Shown here: positions 41,659 to 49,755 of the stretch, piece by piece
How positions within the stretch are numbered: the first letter of the stretch is position 1
Layout: the number at the start of each line of letters is the position of its first letter
DNA from: an uncultured Faecalibacterium sp.
GTDB lineage: Bacteria > Bacillota > Clostridia > Oscillospirales > Ruminococcaceae
Direction of reading: 5' to 3'
DNA: 55,250 nucleotides
Assembly (NCBI GenBank): GCA_944386015.1
Contig: CALWZK010000007.1
Span: 1 to 55,250 of the forward strand
Notes under the pieces: generated by a model
What the model was told of the DNA's origin: nothing
What the model saw: only the letters and a program-made list of their open reading frames with translations
The model's database searches: none
Translations under genes and position numbers: made by a program

Positions 41659-43062
41659 TTAGATAGGATGAGATTTATTCTCATAATCTGCGTGGTCGGC
41701 GTCGACGCCCTGGAGCTTGGCGTTGCGCTTCTCGAAGAACTTGGGGGCCACCTGGGGGAACATGGCGTAGGTCAGGGCGTCCTCCTCCTGGATGGACCAC
41801 TTGGCGGCCTCGGCCTTCAGCTTGTCCATCTCGGGGGCCAGGGTGTCGGCGAAGCGGCAGGTGATGGGCTTTTCATCGCCCAGGATCTTCTTGGTGAACT
41901 CGGGGCTGATGGGGGCGGGGGTCTTGCCGTAATCGCCGTGGACCAGGCCCTTGAACTCCTTGGTCACCATCTTGTACCGCTCGCCCAGGATCACGTTGAA
42001 CACAGCCTGGGTGCCCACGATCTGGCTGGTGGGGGTGACCAGCGGCGGATAACCGGCGTCCTCGCGGACACGGGGAATCTCGGCCAGCACCTCGTCCAGT
42101 TTGTCCTCCTTGCCGGCGTCCTTCAGCTGCTTGAGCATGTTGGAGAACATGCCGCCCGGCACCTGGTAAATCAGGGTGTTGGCGTCCACGCCCAGGCTCT
42201 TGGGGCTGATCTGGCCGTTGGCAATGTACTTTTCACGCAGCTTTGCAAAATAGGCGCGCACCACGTTCAGCTGGTTCAGGTCCAGGCCGGTGTCGTAGTC
42301 GGTGCCCTGCAGGGCCGCCACCAGGCTCTCGGTGGGCATGTGGCTGGTGCCCAGGGCCAGGGGGCTCATGGCGGTATCCACAATGTCGGCGCCTGCCTCG
42401 ATGCCCTTCAGGATGGACATGGAGGCCAGGCCGGCGGTGTAGTGGCTGTGGATGTCAACGGGGATCTTGACGTTGGCCTTCAGCTCTTTCACCAGCTCGG
42501 CGCAGGTGAAGGGGGTCAGCAGGCCCGCCATGTCCTTGATGCAGATGGAGTCGGCGCCCATCTCCTCCAGGGTCTTGGCGTACTTGGCAAAAGCCTCGTT
42601 GGTGTGGACCGGGCTGAGGGTGTAGCTGATGCAGCCCTGGACGTGGGCCCCCTCCTTGTTGGCCGCCTTGATGGCGGTCTGGAGGTTGCGGGGGTCATTC
42701 AGGGCGTCGAAAATGCGGATCACGTCGATGCCGTTGGCCACCGACTTCTGGACAAAGTACTCCACCGCGTCGTCAGCGTAGGGGCGGTAGCCCAGCATGT
42801 TCTGGCCGCGGAACAGCATCTGCAGCTTCTGGTGGGGCAGCTCTTTGCGGAGAATCCGCAGCCGCTCCCAGGGGTCTTCGTCCAGGAACCGGATGCAGCT
42901 GTCAAAGGTGGCGCCGCCCCAGCACTCCACCGAAAAATAATTGATCTTGTCCATCTCGGGCAGGATGGGGCGCATCTCGTCCATGGTCATCCGGGTGGCC
43001 AGCAGGGACTGGTGTGCGTCCCGCAGGACCACCTCGGTGATTTTAATCGGCTTCTTTGCCAT
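41659..43062 (-). CDS. oxaloacetate decarboxylase alpha-type / pyruvate carboxyltransferase subunit
   Basis: A 467-residue protein with the HMGL-like TIM-barrel of oxaloacetate decarboxylase alpha subunits and pyruvate carboxylase B: VVLRDAHQSLLATRM, ECWGGATFDSCIRFL, MLFRGQNMLGYRPYADD (RGQN), KDMAGLLTP with the carboxylated Lys, and the metal-site DIHSHYTAGLAS. The usual C-terminal PYC_OADA domain follows to about 450. The biotin domain is not fused but encoded next door. It should move CO2 between oxaloacetate/pyruvate and biotin. No membrane beta subunit is present in this window. Confidence 0.9.
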   Translation of the reverse strand: MAKKPIKITEVVLRDAHQSLLATRMTMDEMRPILPEMDKINYFSVECWGGATFDSCIRFLDEDPWERLRILRKELPHQKLQMLFRGQNMLGYRPYADDAVEYFVQKSVANGIDVIRIFDALNDPRNLQTAIKAANKEGAHVQGCISYTLSPVHTNEAFAKYAKTLEEMGADSICIKDMAGLLTPFTCAELVKELKANVKIPVDIHSHYTAGLASMSILKGIEAGADIVDTAMSPLALGTSHMPTESLVAALQGTDYDTGLDLNQLNVVRAYFAKLREKYIANGQISPKSLGVDANTLIYQVPGGMFSNMLKQLKDAGKEDKLDEVLAEIPRVREDAGYPPLVTPTSQIVGTQAVFNVILGERYKMVTKEFKGLVHGDYGKTPAPISPEFTKKILGDEKPITCRFADTLAPEMDKLKAEAAKWSIQEEDALTYAMFPQVAPKFFEKRNAKLQGVDADHADYENKSHPI

Positions 43063-43083
43063 CGTGTTCTGCCCCCTTCCCCA

Positions 43084-43479
43084 TCAGTTCATGGTCACCA
43101 GCAGGTCGCCCGAGTTGACCACGTCGCCCCGCTTGACATCCACGGTGGCCACGGTGCCGTCCTGGGGCGCCACGATCTCGTTCTCCATCTTCATGGCTTC
43201 CAGGATCAGCAGGCAGTCACCGGCCTTGACCGAATCGCCGGGCTTGACCTTGGTGTCCAGGATGTTGCCGGGCATGGGGGCCTTGACGGCCACGCCGCCG
43301 GCAGGGCCGGCAGGGGCTGCGGGTGCAGCAGGAGCAGCGGCGGGGGCCGGGGCAGCTGCAGGTGCAGGTGCGGCGGCAGGAGCCGGGGCCGGGGCGGCAG
43401 CGGGGGCTGCACCGGCGGCAGCCTCCTCCACCGTGACACTGTATGCGACGCCATTGACGGTAATGGTATAGTACTTCAT
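43084..43479 (-). CDS. biotin carboxyl carrier protein
   Basis: A 131-residue protein: a short beta start MKYYTITVNGVAYSVTVEE, a long Ala/Pro linker (about 20-62) and a biotinyl domain (63-131) with the attachment motif LEAMKMENE. The lysine between the two Met would carry biotin. The flexible linker lets the biotin swing between the carboxyltransferase sites encoded on both sides. Gaps to neighbours are 21 and 39 bases. Confidence 0.92.
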   Translation of the reverse strand: MKYYTITVNGVAYSVTVEEAAAGAAPAAAPAPAPAAAPAPAAAPAPAAAPAAPAAPAGPAGGVAVKAPMPGNILDTKVKPGDSVKAGDCLLILEAMKMENEIVAPQDGTVATVDVKRGDVVNSGDLLVTMN

Positions 43480-43518
43480 CGAAAAACCCTCCTGAATCTC
43501 AATTCATAAATACGTCGG

Positions 43519-44838
43519 TTACAGCGCCATGTTGCCGTGCTTCTTGGGCAGGCGGGCGGCGCGCTTGGTGCGCAGGATATCCAGGGCGGCCACCACAGCC
43601 GGCCGTGCCCCGGCGGGGGCGCACTCCATGTCGGCGGCGCCGGCAGCCACGGCGGCAGCAGCGCTGCACACCTCTTTGGCGTAGGCGGCAGCCTTGGCCT
43701 TGGTGGCGGCGGGGATGCTGGCCGAAGCGTCCAGCTCCTCCTTGTACAGCACCGAGACGGCGGCCGAGGGCTCCAGGGGGCTGACGACACAGCCGTCCAC
43801 CGCGATCTTCAGGTCAGCTGCGGCCAGGGCGGTGTAGACCGGGCCCACAGCCCTGCCTGCCAGCAGGCAGACCCGGGCGGTGGTGGCGTCGGCATAAGTA
43901 GCGGCCAGGCGGGCAGCCTCCCGCATGCCGCCGGCGATGTCATCGGCGGAGCTGGGGACAAAGCCCTGGGTGTCCACCACCGTCACCACCGGGATGCTGA
44001 ATGCGTCGCACAGCCGCACAAAGCGGGAAGCCTTGGCGGTGCAGTTGTGGCAGAGGGTCTCGCCGGCGGCCACAATGCCCACCGCCTCCCCGGCGATGGT
44101 GGCCAGGGCGGTATAGACGTTCTTGCCGTAGCCGGCCCAGACTTCCACCAGGCTGCCGGCATCGGCCAGGGCAGCGGCGGCCTTGTCGGGGGCCTGCCCT
44201 GCCTGGAAGGCGGCGTCGGGGGCCTGGAAGTCAAAGCAGGCGGGGCCTGCCAGGTTGTTGGAGGGGAGCATCCCCACCACCTTGGCTGCCAGGGCAGCGG
44301 CGGCAGGGGCGTCGGGGGCGGTGATGGCGGCCACGCCGGCCTTGGCGGCAGCGGCAGCGGTGCCGGCGCCTTCCACCTTATCCCCCTTGGCGGCGGAGGT
44401 GAAGGGCGGAGTGAAGAACAGCTCGGCCCCCTCGGCCATGATGCACAGGTCGGCGTTGGCTGCGGCCAGGGCGCTGGTGCCGCCGCAGACACCCACCACC
44501 ACCGCAATCTGGGGGATGACGCCCGACACTTTGGCGATGGCGGCGTTCAGCTTGGCGCTGGCGGTGAGGGCGTCCAGCCCTTCGGCCAGCAGGGCGCCTG
44601 CCGACTGATAGAAGGTGACCACCGGGCAGCCGGTCTCGGCCGCCAGATCCAGGACCCGGACCATCCGGTCCACGTCCTTGACAGCCAGGGCCTCGCCTGT
44701 CTGCCAGATGGTGTACACCTGCTGGCCCCCGGCGCAGCCAAAGGCGGCGCTCACCGCGCCCTGCTGGAACAGAGCCGTGGAGACGCCGTCGTCATAAAAC
44801 CGGGCAAACACATCATTTTGGTTGATCTTTGAAGCCAT
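43519..44838 (-). CDS. carboxyl transferase domain protein (acyl-CoA carboxylase/decarboxylase type), Ala-rich
   Basis: A 439-residue protein with a crotonase-like carboxyltransferase fold: YTIWQTGEALAVKDVDRMVRVLDLAAETGCPVVTFYQSAGALLAEGLDAL in the N-half, IPQIAVVVGVCGGTSALAAANADLCIMAEGAELFFT, and in the C-half IPVVTVVDTQGFVPSSADDIAGGMREAARLAATYADATT. It is shorter than the usual 500-515 residues and rich in Ala. In such systems it joins or removes CO2 on an acyl-CoA using biotin. With the biotin carrier and the OadA-like subunit it could make a transcarboxylase. The start at 44838 follows GGAGG. Confidence 0.8.
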   Translation of the reverse strand: MASKINQNDVFARFYDDGVSTALFQQGAVSAAFGCAGGQQVYTIWQTGEALAVKDVDRMVRVLDLAAETGCPVVTFYQSAGALLAEGLDALTASAKLNAAIAKVSGVIPQIAVVVGVCGGTSALAAANADLCIMAEGAELFFTPPFTSAAKGDKVEGAGTAAAAAKAGVAAITAPDAPAAAALAAKVVGMLPSNNLAGPACFDFQAPDAAFQAGQAPDKAAAALADAGSLVEVWAGYGKNVYTALATIAGEAVGIVAAGETLCHNCTAKASRFVRLCDAFSIPVVTVVDTQGFVPSSADDIAGGMREAARLAATYADATTARVCLLAGRAVGPVYTALAAADLKIAVDGCVVSPLEPSAAVSVLYKEELDASASIPAATKAKAAAYAKEVCSAAAAVAAGAADMECAPAGARPAVVAALDILRTKRAARLPKKHGNMAL

Positions 44839-44902
44839 GATCGGACCTCCCTGCTTCCCTCGGGGCGGCCGCGGGGCCGCCAAATCTTTCATAATTGCCC
44901 TT

Positions 44903-44931
44903 ATTATACTATTTTGTCAGCCTATTCACAA
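44903..44931 (-). promoter_or_regulatory. promoter of the carboxyltransferase operon
   Basis: TTGTGA, a 17-base spacer and a perfect TATAAT read leftwards, about 65 bases before the start codon. Confidence 0.75.
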
Positions 44932-44978
44932 GTACTTTTGTGGCATTTTCCCCTAAATTCAGGAAAAATCTTTGGCGG

Positions 44979-45812
44979 TCAGCCCCGGCGCTTGGGTCCG
45001 CCCGTGCGGGATTTCACCGGGCCCGACGCCCTGTGGCGGGAAGCCTTGGCCGCAGCGGCGGCGCTGCGGGTCTGGGCCCGGCCCTTGGCGGCGGCGGCCC
45101 GCAGGCCCGACAGCTCCTGCTTGGTCAGCTCCCGGTACTTGCCGGGCTGGAGCATCCCCAGCTTGACCACGCCCTCGGCGTTGCGCTTGAGGCGGACCAC
45201 TTCCAGCCCCACCGCCTCGCACATCCGGCGGATCTCACGGTTTTTGCCCTCCCGCAGGGTGATCTCCATGACGGTGCGGCCCGGCTCGTCCACCACCACG
45301 TTGATGGTGCAGGGCAGGGTTTTGGTGCCGTCGTCCAGCACCACGCCGGAGCTGAGCTTCAAAATCTGGCTCTCCTGGGCCCGGGGCTGCACCGTCACCC
45401 GGTACAGCTTGGAGATGCCCCCCGAGGGGTGCATCATGGCGTTGGCAAAGGCGCCGTCGTTGGTCATCAGCAGCAGGCCCTCGCTGTCCTTGTCCAGCCG
45501 GCCCACCGGGTACAGCCGGGCCGGGATGTCGGACACCAGGTCCATCACCGTCTTGCGGCCCAGCTCGTCGCTGGCGGTGGTGACGTAGCCCCGGGGCTTG
45601 TAGAGGGCCAGGTAGTACAGCTGCTGGTTTTTGTCGATATAAATCCGCTCATCGTCCACATGGAGCACGTCCCGGTCGGGGTCCATCTTGTCCCCCACGC
45701 CGGCCACATGGCCGTTCACCTTGACCCGGCCCTCGGCGATGATCTGTTCGGCAGCGCGGCGGGAGCACAGCCCCTGCTCGCTCATAATCTTCTGAATGCG
45801 TTCCAATGCCAT
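44979..45812 (-). CDS. rRNA pseudouridine synthase (RsuA/RluB family)
   Basis: A 277-residue protein with an N-terminal S4 RNA-binding domain (about 1-60: ALERIQKIMSEQGLCSRRAAEQIIAEGRVKVNG) and a pseudouridine synthase domain with the catalytic Asp in PVGRLDKDSEGLLLMTNDG and the LREGKNREIRRMCEAVG motif. The C-terminal 40 residues are basic and Ala/Gly rich, likely RNA-binding. RluB-type modification of 23S rRNA is most likely. It ends the scpAB operon, 49 bases after ytfJ. Confidence 0.92.
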   Translation of the reverse strand: MALERIQKIMSEQGLCSRRAAEQIIAEGRVKVNGHVAGVGDKMDPDRDVLHVDDERIYIDKNQQLYYLALYKPRGYVTTASDELGRKTVMDLVSDIPARLYPVGRLDKDSEGLLLMTNDGAFANAMMHPSGGISKLYRVTVQPRAQESQILKLSSGVVLDDGTKTLPCTINVVVDEPGRTVMEITLREGKNREIRRMCEAVGLEVVRLKRNAEGVVKLGMLQPGKYRELTKQELSGLRAAAAKGRAQTRSAAAAAKASRHRASGPVKSRTGGPKRRG

Positions 45813-45861
45813 TGTGTTCTCTCCTTGTGCGCCTCCCGGCGCTCAAAATGGGGTTTGTCTG

Positions 45862-46290
45862 TTATTCCTGGGGCGCAGCCTCGGCGGCGGCGTCGGCCTT
45901 GTCGGCCTTTTCGGCCTTCTCGCCCTTGTCGGGGATGAGGGTCATCAGTTTGTCCACCAGCTCGGGCAGCATGTTGAGGGCGCGGTCCAGGCTGTTGGAG
46001 GGGTCAGACAGCTGGATGGTGCGCACCAGGCCGTCCTTGATGACCAGGAACGCCACCGGCCGGATGCTGACGCCGGCGGCGCCGCCCCCCAGCAGATCCC
46101 CGTTGGCGGGGTTTTTGCCGGCGCCGTCGGCCCCGCCCGAGCCAAAGCCCAGGGAAATCCGGGACACCGGGATGATGGTGGTGCCGTCATCGGTCTTGAT
46201 GGGCTTGCCGATGATGGTGTTGGCGTCGGCCATCTGGCGCACCTTGTCCATGGTGGCGCTCATGAGCCCCTGAATGGGATGTTCAGCCAT
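45862..46290 (-). CDS. ytfJ: YtfJ/GerW family sporulation protein
   Basis: A 142-residue protein opening MAEHPIQGLMSATMDKVRQMADANTIIGKPI and continuing with TTIIPVSRISLGFGSGG and the GAAGVSIRPVAFLVI stretch, the YtfJ/GerW signature. In spore-formers it is needed for spore germination or dormancy functions. The C-terminal 25 residues are rich in Ala, Lys, Glu and Asp. A TATACT (46348-46353) about 58 bases upstream could be part of a separate promoter. It keeps its usual company with ytfI. Confidence 0.9.
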   Translation of the reverse strand: MAEHPIQGLMSATMDKVRQMADANTIIGKPIKTDDGTTIIPVSRISLGFGSGGADGAGKNPANGDLLGGGAAGVSIRPVAFLVIKDGLVRTIQLSDPSNSLDRALNMLPELVDKLMTLIPDKGEKAEKADKADAAAEAAPQE

Positions 46291-46360
46291 AACGTTTGGC
46301 CTCCTTGCAAAATCAAAATATTAATATAGGTGATGCTTCCACCCGAAAGTATAGCACAGA

Positions 46361-47116
46361 TCAAAGGAAAACGTCCAGTACCTTTTCCCGGTGGAAGGCC
46401 ATAAGAACCTGCACAGCGGCGATGAAAACAAACAGCGCCCGGGCCGAAACCCGGAAGGACACCTGCGCCGCCGGGGCGGGGGTGTCGGGCTGGATGCAGG
46501 GCACCAGCCGCAGCTCCCTGAAGTCGAGATAGATAAACCGGTTCAGCACCCCCAGGGCGCTGTACAGCCAGGCGTGGGCCGAGCCATAGGCCCGGGCGGC
46601 CTGGTCGGGCTCCATCCCCTCCCCCACCGGCCACACCACCCGGATCCGGGTGACGCGCAGCGCGTCAAAGACGGCCAGCGTCAGCTTTTTGCCCCCCCGC
46701 AGCAGAGAGCAGAGGGTATCCAGGGTGAACTTTGCCTTCTGCCGGGGTTTGGCGGGGGCAGGCTTTTTCTTCGGGGGGTGTTTGGCGGCCCGCTTTTGGC
46801 GCCAGGCCGCAAACCGGGCTTTCAGCTTTGCAAACAGGCGCTTGAGGGGGCCGGGCTTGGCCGGCTCGCCGCCGGCGCCTTCGGGCTGGGGCGGGGCCGG
46901 GTACTGCCACACCGGGAAGGTGAGGCCCAATGCCCCGACCCGGATTTTCAGGGTGCCGGCGGTGTCGCCATCTGGGTCCCCCTCCCAGTCCAGGTCGGCG
47001 CAGAAGGGGCAGACCAGGGCCAGCAGGGCAACCAGCACCACCACCCCCAGCAGAATCAGCACCGCCCGCACCAGGAACCATACCGCCCCCAGCAGGGCGG
47101 CCAGCACAGCGGTCAT
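46361..47116 (-). CDS. DUF2953 (YtfI-like) membrane protein
   Basis: A 251-residue protein with two N-terminal hydrophobic stretches (1-40), a DUF2953-like beta region beginning LDWEGDP, a long Lys/Ala/Pro-rich insert (about 70-125), and a hydrophobic C-terminal segment (VSARALFVFIAAVQVLMAF). In Bacillus ytfI sits before ytfJ in the same order. The start ATG overlaps the scpB stop by four bases. Function unknown, probably tied to spore formation through its neighbour. Confidence 0.75.
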   Translation of the reverse strand: MTAVLAALLGAVWFLVRAVLILLGVVVLVALLALVCPFCADLDWEGDPDGDTAGTLKIRVGALGLTFPVWQYPAPPQPEGAGGEPAKPGPLKRLFAKLKARFAAWRQKRAAKHPPKKKPAPAKPRQKAKFTLDTLCSLLRGGKKLTLAVFDALRVTRIRVVWPVGEGMEPDQAARAYGSAHAWLYSALGVLNRFIYLDFRELRLVPCIQPDTPAPAAQVSFRVSARALFVFIAAVQVLMAFHREKVLDVFL

Positions 47117-47655
47117 GGGGCGGCCTCCTTTCCGGGGGCGTCCTCATCGGGGCGGATGGGGGGCAGGTCGGCCAGGCTGGCCAGCCCGAACACCCGCAAA
47201 AAGTGGTCGGTGGTCTTGAAGCTCACCGGCCGGCCCGGCAGGTCCAGCCGGCCCGCCTCTTCGATCAGGCCCTTTTCCAGCAGGCCCGCCACGCTGGAGG
47301 AAGAATCCACCCCCCGCACCTGCTCGATGAAGGCCCGGGACACCGGCTGGTTGTAGGCGATCACCGTCAAAGTTTCCAGGGCCGCCGGGGTCAGCGGGGC
47401 GGCCCGGCGGGTTTCCAGGGCCTTGCGCACCCAGGGGCCGTACTGGTTTTTGGTGGCCAGCTGCCAGTGGTCCCCCAGGTGCAGCAGGGTCAGCCCGCTG
47501 GACGGGGCCTCGTACCGCTTTTGGAGGGCCTCCAGCCCCGCCGTCACCCGGGCCTCGGGCAGCTCCAGGGCGGCGGCCAGTTTGTCCGCCCCCACCGGGT
47601 CCCCCTGGGCAAAGAGCACCGCTTCCAGCAGGGCTTCCAGTTCAAGTCGCTCCAT
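47113..47655 (-). CDS. scpB: segregation and condensation protein B
   Basis: A 180-residue winged-helix protein of the SMC-ScpAB condensin complex. It begins MERLELEALLEAVLFAQGDPV and has LTPAALETLTVIAYNQPVSRAFIEQVRGVDSSSSVAGLLEKGLIEE, the family core, followed by YKTTDHFLRVFGL-type sequence (FKTTDHFLRVFGLASLADLP). It overlaps scpA by 14 bases, usual for this pair. Confidence 0.95.
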   Translation of the reverse strand: MERLELEALLEAVLFAQGDPVGADKLAAALELPEARVTAGLEALQKRYEAPSSGLTLLHLGDHWQLATKNQYGPWVRKALETRRAAPLTPAALETLTVIAYNQPVSRAFIEQVRGVDSSSSVAGLLEKGLIEEAGRLDLPGRPVSFKTTDHFLRVFGLASLADLPPIRPDEDAPGKEAAP

Positions 47656-48394
47656 GGGTTTCCTCCTCTCCTTCTTCTGTCATGGGGCTGGGATGGGCCA
47701 GCCGCCCCCGGCGGACGGTCAGCCCGCCGTCGTCGGCAATTTCCAGCCGGCCCGCCCGCACCAGTTCCAGCACCGCCAGGAAGGTGGCCACCGTGGCCGA
47801 CACTTCCTGCCCGGGGTAAAACAGCTGGTCCAGCCGGCTCACCTTGCCCCGGGCCAGGCTCCGCAGCACGTGCACCACCCGGCTCTCCACCGACACAAAG
47901 GGGGCCGCCACCAGGGGTTCAAAGACCTCCTGGGTCACCGGCCGGGGCTTTGCCTTGCCCGCCATGGCCTGCCAGCAGTCGGCCAGCAGCTGGGGGGCGT
48001 GGTGGAGCGGGTAGAGGGGGTCGGCCTCCAGGGCCGCCGGGGGCCGGGTGTACACCTCCACCTCACGGGCCATCTGCCCCAGCCGGGCCGCCAGCCGGCG
48101 GCACCGGTCGTACTCGATCAGGCGGCCGGTGAGTTCCTGCTTCATCTGCTCCGCCTCCTGGCTGCGGGGCAGCAGCAGCCAGCTCTTCATCTCCACCAGC
48201 CGGGCCGCCATCTCGATGAAGCTGCTGGCCACCTCCGGCTCTTCCACCTGGGCCGCCGTCACCACCGCGGTGTACTGGTCGATCAGGGCCAGGATGGGGA
48301 TGTTGTGCAGATCCATCTTGTGGGCCTGCACCAGGGTCAGCAGCAGTTCCAGAGGGCCGTCGAAGTCCTCCAGGTGGAACGTCATCTCCTCCAT
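47642..48394 (-). CDS. scpA: segregation and condensation protein A
   Basis: A 250-residue kleisin that bridges the SMC heads in chromosome organisation. The start MEEMTFHLEDFDGPLELLLTLVQAHKMDLHNIPI is the family hallmark; YIEMAARLVEMKSWLLLP-type sequence follows (FIEMAARLVEMKSWLLLPR), and the C-terminal winged helix contains TVATFLAVLELVRAGRLEI. I start at 48394; a second ATG three codons on is possible. It lies four bases after the M50 protease gene. Confidence 0.94.
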   Translation of the reverse strand: MEEMTFHLEDFDGPLELLLTLVQAHKMDLHNIPILALIDQYTAVVTAAQVEEPEVASSFIEMAARLVEMKSWLLLPRSQEAEQMKQELTGRLIEYDRCRRLAARLGQMAREVEVYTRPPAALEADPLYPLHHAPQLLADCWQAMAGKAKPRPVTQEVFEPLVAAPFVSVESRVVHVLRSLARGKVSRLDQLFYPGQEVSATVATFLAVLELVRAGRLEIADDGGLTVRRGRLAHPSPMTEEGEEETHGAT

Positions 48395-48398
48395 CCGG

Positions 48399-49064
48399 TC
48401 ACACCCGCGTCCCCAGGCTGAGATAAAAGGCGGTGTAAGCCAGGTTGTCCACCCAGCCGGTGCCGGCGTAGAGCAGGTCCCACACCCAGTCGCTGGCCGC
48501 ATTCAGGGGGCCGTTGAGGGCGCCGAACCACACCACTGCCAACAGGATGGCCAGAATTTCCTTTTCGTAACGCATCACCCCAAAATAGACCCGCTGGGGC
48601 AGGAACACCAGCAGCACCCGGCTGCCGTCCAGGGGCGGCACCGGGATCAGGTTGAACACCGCCAGCCCCACGTTCATCATCACCATGTACTGCAAAAAGA
48701 AGAGCAGGTACTCCACCGCCAGGGTGTCGGGGGCCCAGTAATACACCAGCTTCCACACCGTCATGGACAGGTAAGCCAGGATCAGGTTGGCCGCAGGCCC
48801 CGCCAGGGCGGTGAGGGCCATCCCCACCTTGGGGTTTTTGAACCGCCGCACGTCGGTGGGCACAGGCTTGGCCCAGCCCACCCCCGCCACCACCATGCAC
48901 AAAGTGCCCAGCAGGTCAAAGTGGCGCAGGGGGTTCAGGGACAGCCGCCCGTGACGGCGGGCGGTGGGGTCGCCCAGCAGAAGGCTGGCCAGGGCGTGGC
49001 CCGCCTCGTGCCAGGGGATGGCCACCAGGGTCACCAGCAGCCGCGTGAGATAATAGGTCACCAT
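48399..49064 (-). CDS. site-2 protease family (M50) membrane metalloprotease
   Basis: A 221-residue integral membrane protein with HEAGH (about residues 19-23, the HExxH zinc motif) in its first hydrophobic segment and NLIPVPPLDGSRVL (third zinc ligand Asp) later, the layout of rhomboid-unrelated S2P/SpoIVFB-like proteases of the short type. It is the usual first gene before scpA in Firmicutes. The start follows GGAGAAG. Substrates are unknown. Confidence 0.9.
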   Translation of the reverse strand: MVTYYLTRLLVTLVAIPWHEAGHALASLLLGDPTARRHGRLSLNPLRHFDLLGTLCMVVAGVGWAKPVPTDVRRFKNPKVGMALTALAGPAANLILAYLSMTVWKLVYYWAPDTLAVEYLLFFLQYMVMMNVGLAVFNLIPVPPLDGSRVLLVFLPQRVYFGVMRYEKEILAILLAVVWFGALNGPLNAASDWVWDLLYAGTGWVDNLAYTAFYLSLGTRV

Positions 49065-49119
49065 ATTGTTTGCTTCTCCGTTGTGATTTTTGCCCCGGGA
49101 TACACCGGGGGATGGTATC

Positions 49120-49148
49120 ATGATACTATTTTTTCCGCCGGCGCACAA
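49120..49148 (-). promoter_or_regulatory. promoter of the M50-scpA-scpB-ytfI-ytfJ-rluB operon
   Basis: TTGTGC, a 17-base spacer and TATCAT read leftwards. The -10 lies in a short palindrome (GGTATCATGATACT) that could bind a dimeric regulator. Confidence 0.6.
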
Positions 49149-49198
49149 GGGCTGCCGCCCCCTGTTGCAAAAATCTGCGGCTTTTTTTCAAAAGGGAC

Positions 49199-49227
49199 TT
49201 GCATTTTTCCGCGGCGTCTGGTAGAAT
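49199..49227 (+). promoter_or_regulatory. promoter of rpmB
   Basis: TTGCAT, a 17-base spacer and TAGAAT, about 70 bases before the rpmB start. Confidence 0.7.
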
Positions 49228-49296
49228 GATAGGGCTGATTACACTGTATTGTTTTGGATTCCCTTTTGATTTCACTTCATAGGAGGTGCGAAAATC

Positions 49297-49485
49297 ATGG
49301 CTAAGTGTGAATGCTGCGGCAAGGGCGTGACCTTCGGTATCAAGGTCTCCCACTCTCATCGCCGCTCCAACCGTACCTGGAAGCCCAATGTCCGCCGCGT
49401 CAAGGCGATTGTCGATGGCTCCCCCAAGTACGTCTATGCATGCTCCCGTTGCCTGCGCGCTGGCAAGATTACCCGCGCTGTCTAA
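49297..49485 (+). CDS. rpmB: 50S ribosomal protein L28
   Basis: A 62-residue basic ribosomal protein: MAKCECCGKGVTFGIKVSHS then RSNRTWKPNVRRVK and YVYACSRCLRAGKI. Four cysteines in two pairs (C4/C7 with C6 as well; CSRC near the end) mark the zinc-binding (C+) form of L28. An AGGAGG lies nine bases upstream. Monocistronic with its own promoter and terminator. Confidence 0.97.
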   Translation: MAKCECCGKGVTFGIKVSHSHRRSNRTWKPNVRRVKAIVDGSPKYVYACSRCLRAGKITRAV

Positions 49486-49501
49486 GTTTGTGGTGTATGT
49501 T

Positions 49502-49528
49502 GCCGGTCACGTTGTGGCCGGCTTTTTT
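49502..49528 (+). terminator. intrinsic terminator after rpmB
   Basis: Stem GCCGGTCAC / GTGGCCGGC with a three-base loop and TTTTTT. Confidence 0.9.
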
Positions 49529-49557
49529 GTTATCTGTTGAGAAATGAGGTGTTTGCT

Positions 49558-49734
49558 ATGGCACTGCCCAGTGATCCCGCCATGCTGCTGAGCGTGGTCA
49601 ACCTGAAACTGCGCAACTACTACCCCACCCTGGACGCCCTGTGTGAGGACATGGACGCCGACAAGGAGGATCTGGTGAACAAGCTGGCCGCCGCCGGCTA
49701 CCAGTACGACCCCCAGCAGAACCAGTTCAAATAA
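49558..49734 (+). CDS. DUF4250 family protein
   Basis: A 58-residue protein, MALPSDPAMLLSVVNLKLRN then YYPTLDALCEDMDADKEDLVNKLAAAGYQYDPQQNQFK. The pattern (LPxDPxMLLSxVNxKLR, LDALCEDMD) is the small DUF4250 family of Clostridia. I use the ATG at 49558, preceded by GAGGTG; an earlier in-frame ATG overlaps the terminator region. Function unknown. It is followed after 21 bases by the esterase-fold gene and likely shares its transcript. Confidence 0.85.
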   Translation: MALPSDPAMLLSVVNLKLRNYYPTLDALCEDMDADKEDLVNKLAAAGYQYDPQQNQFK

Positions 49735-49755
49735 CAGGCAAGGAGGCTGTGCATC

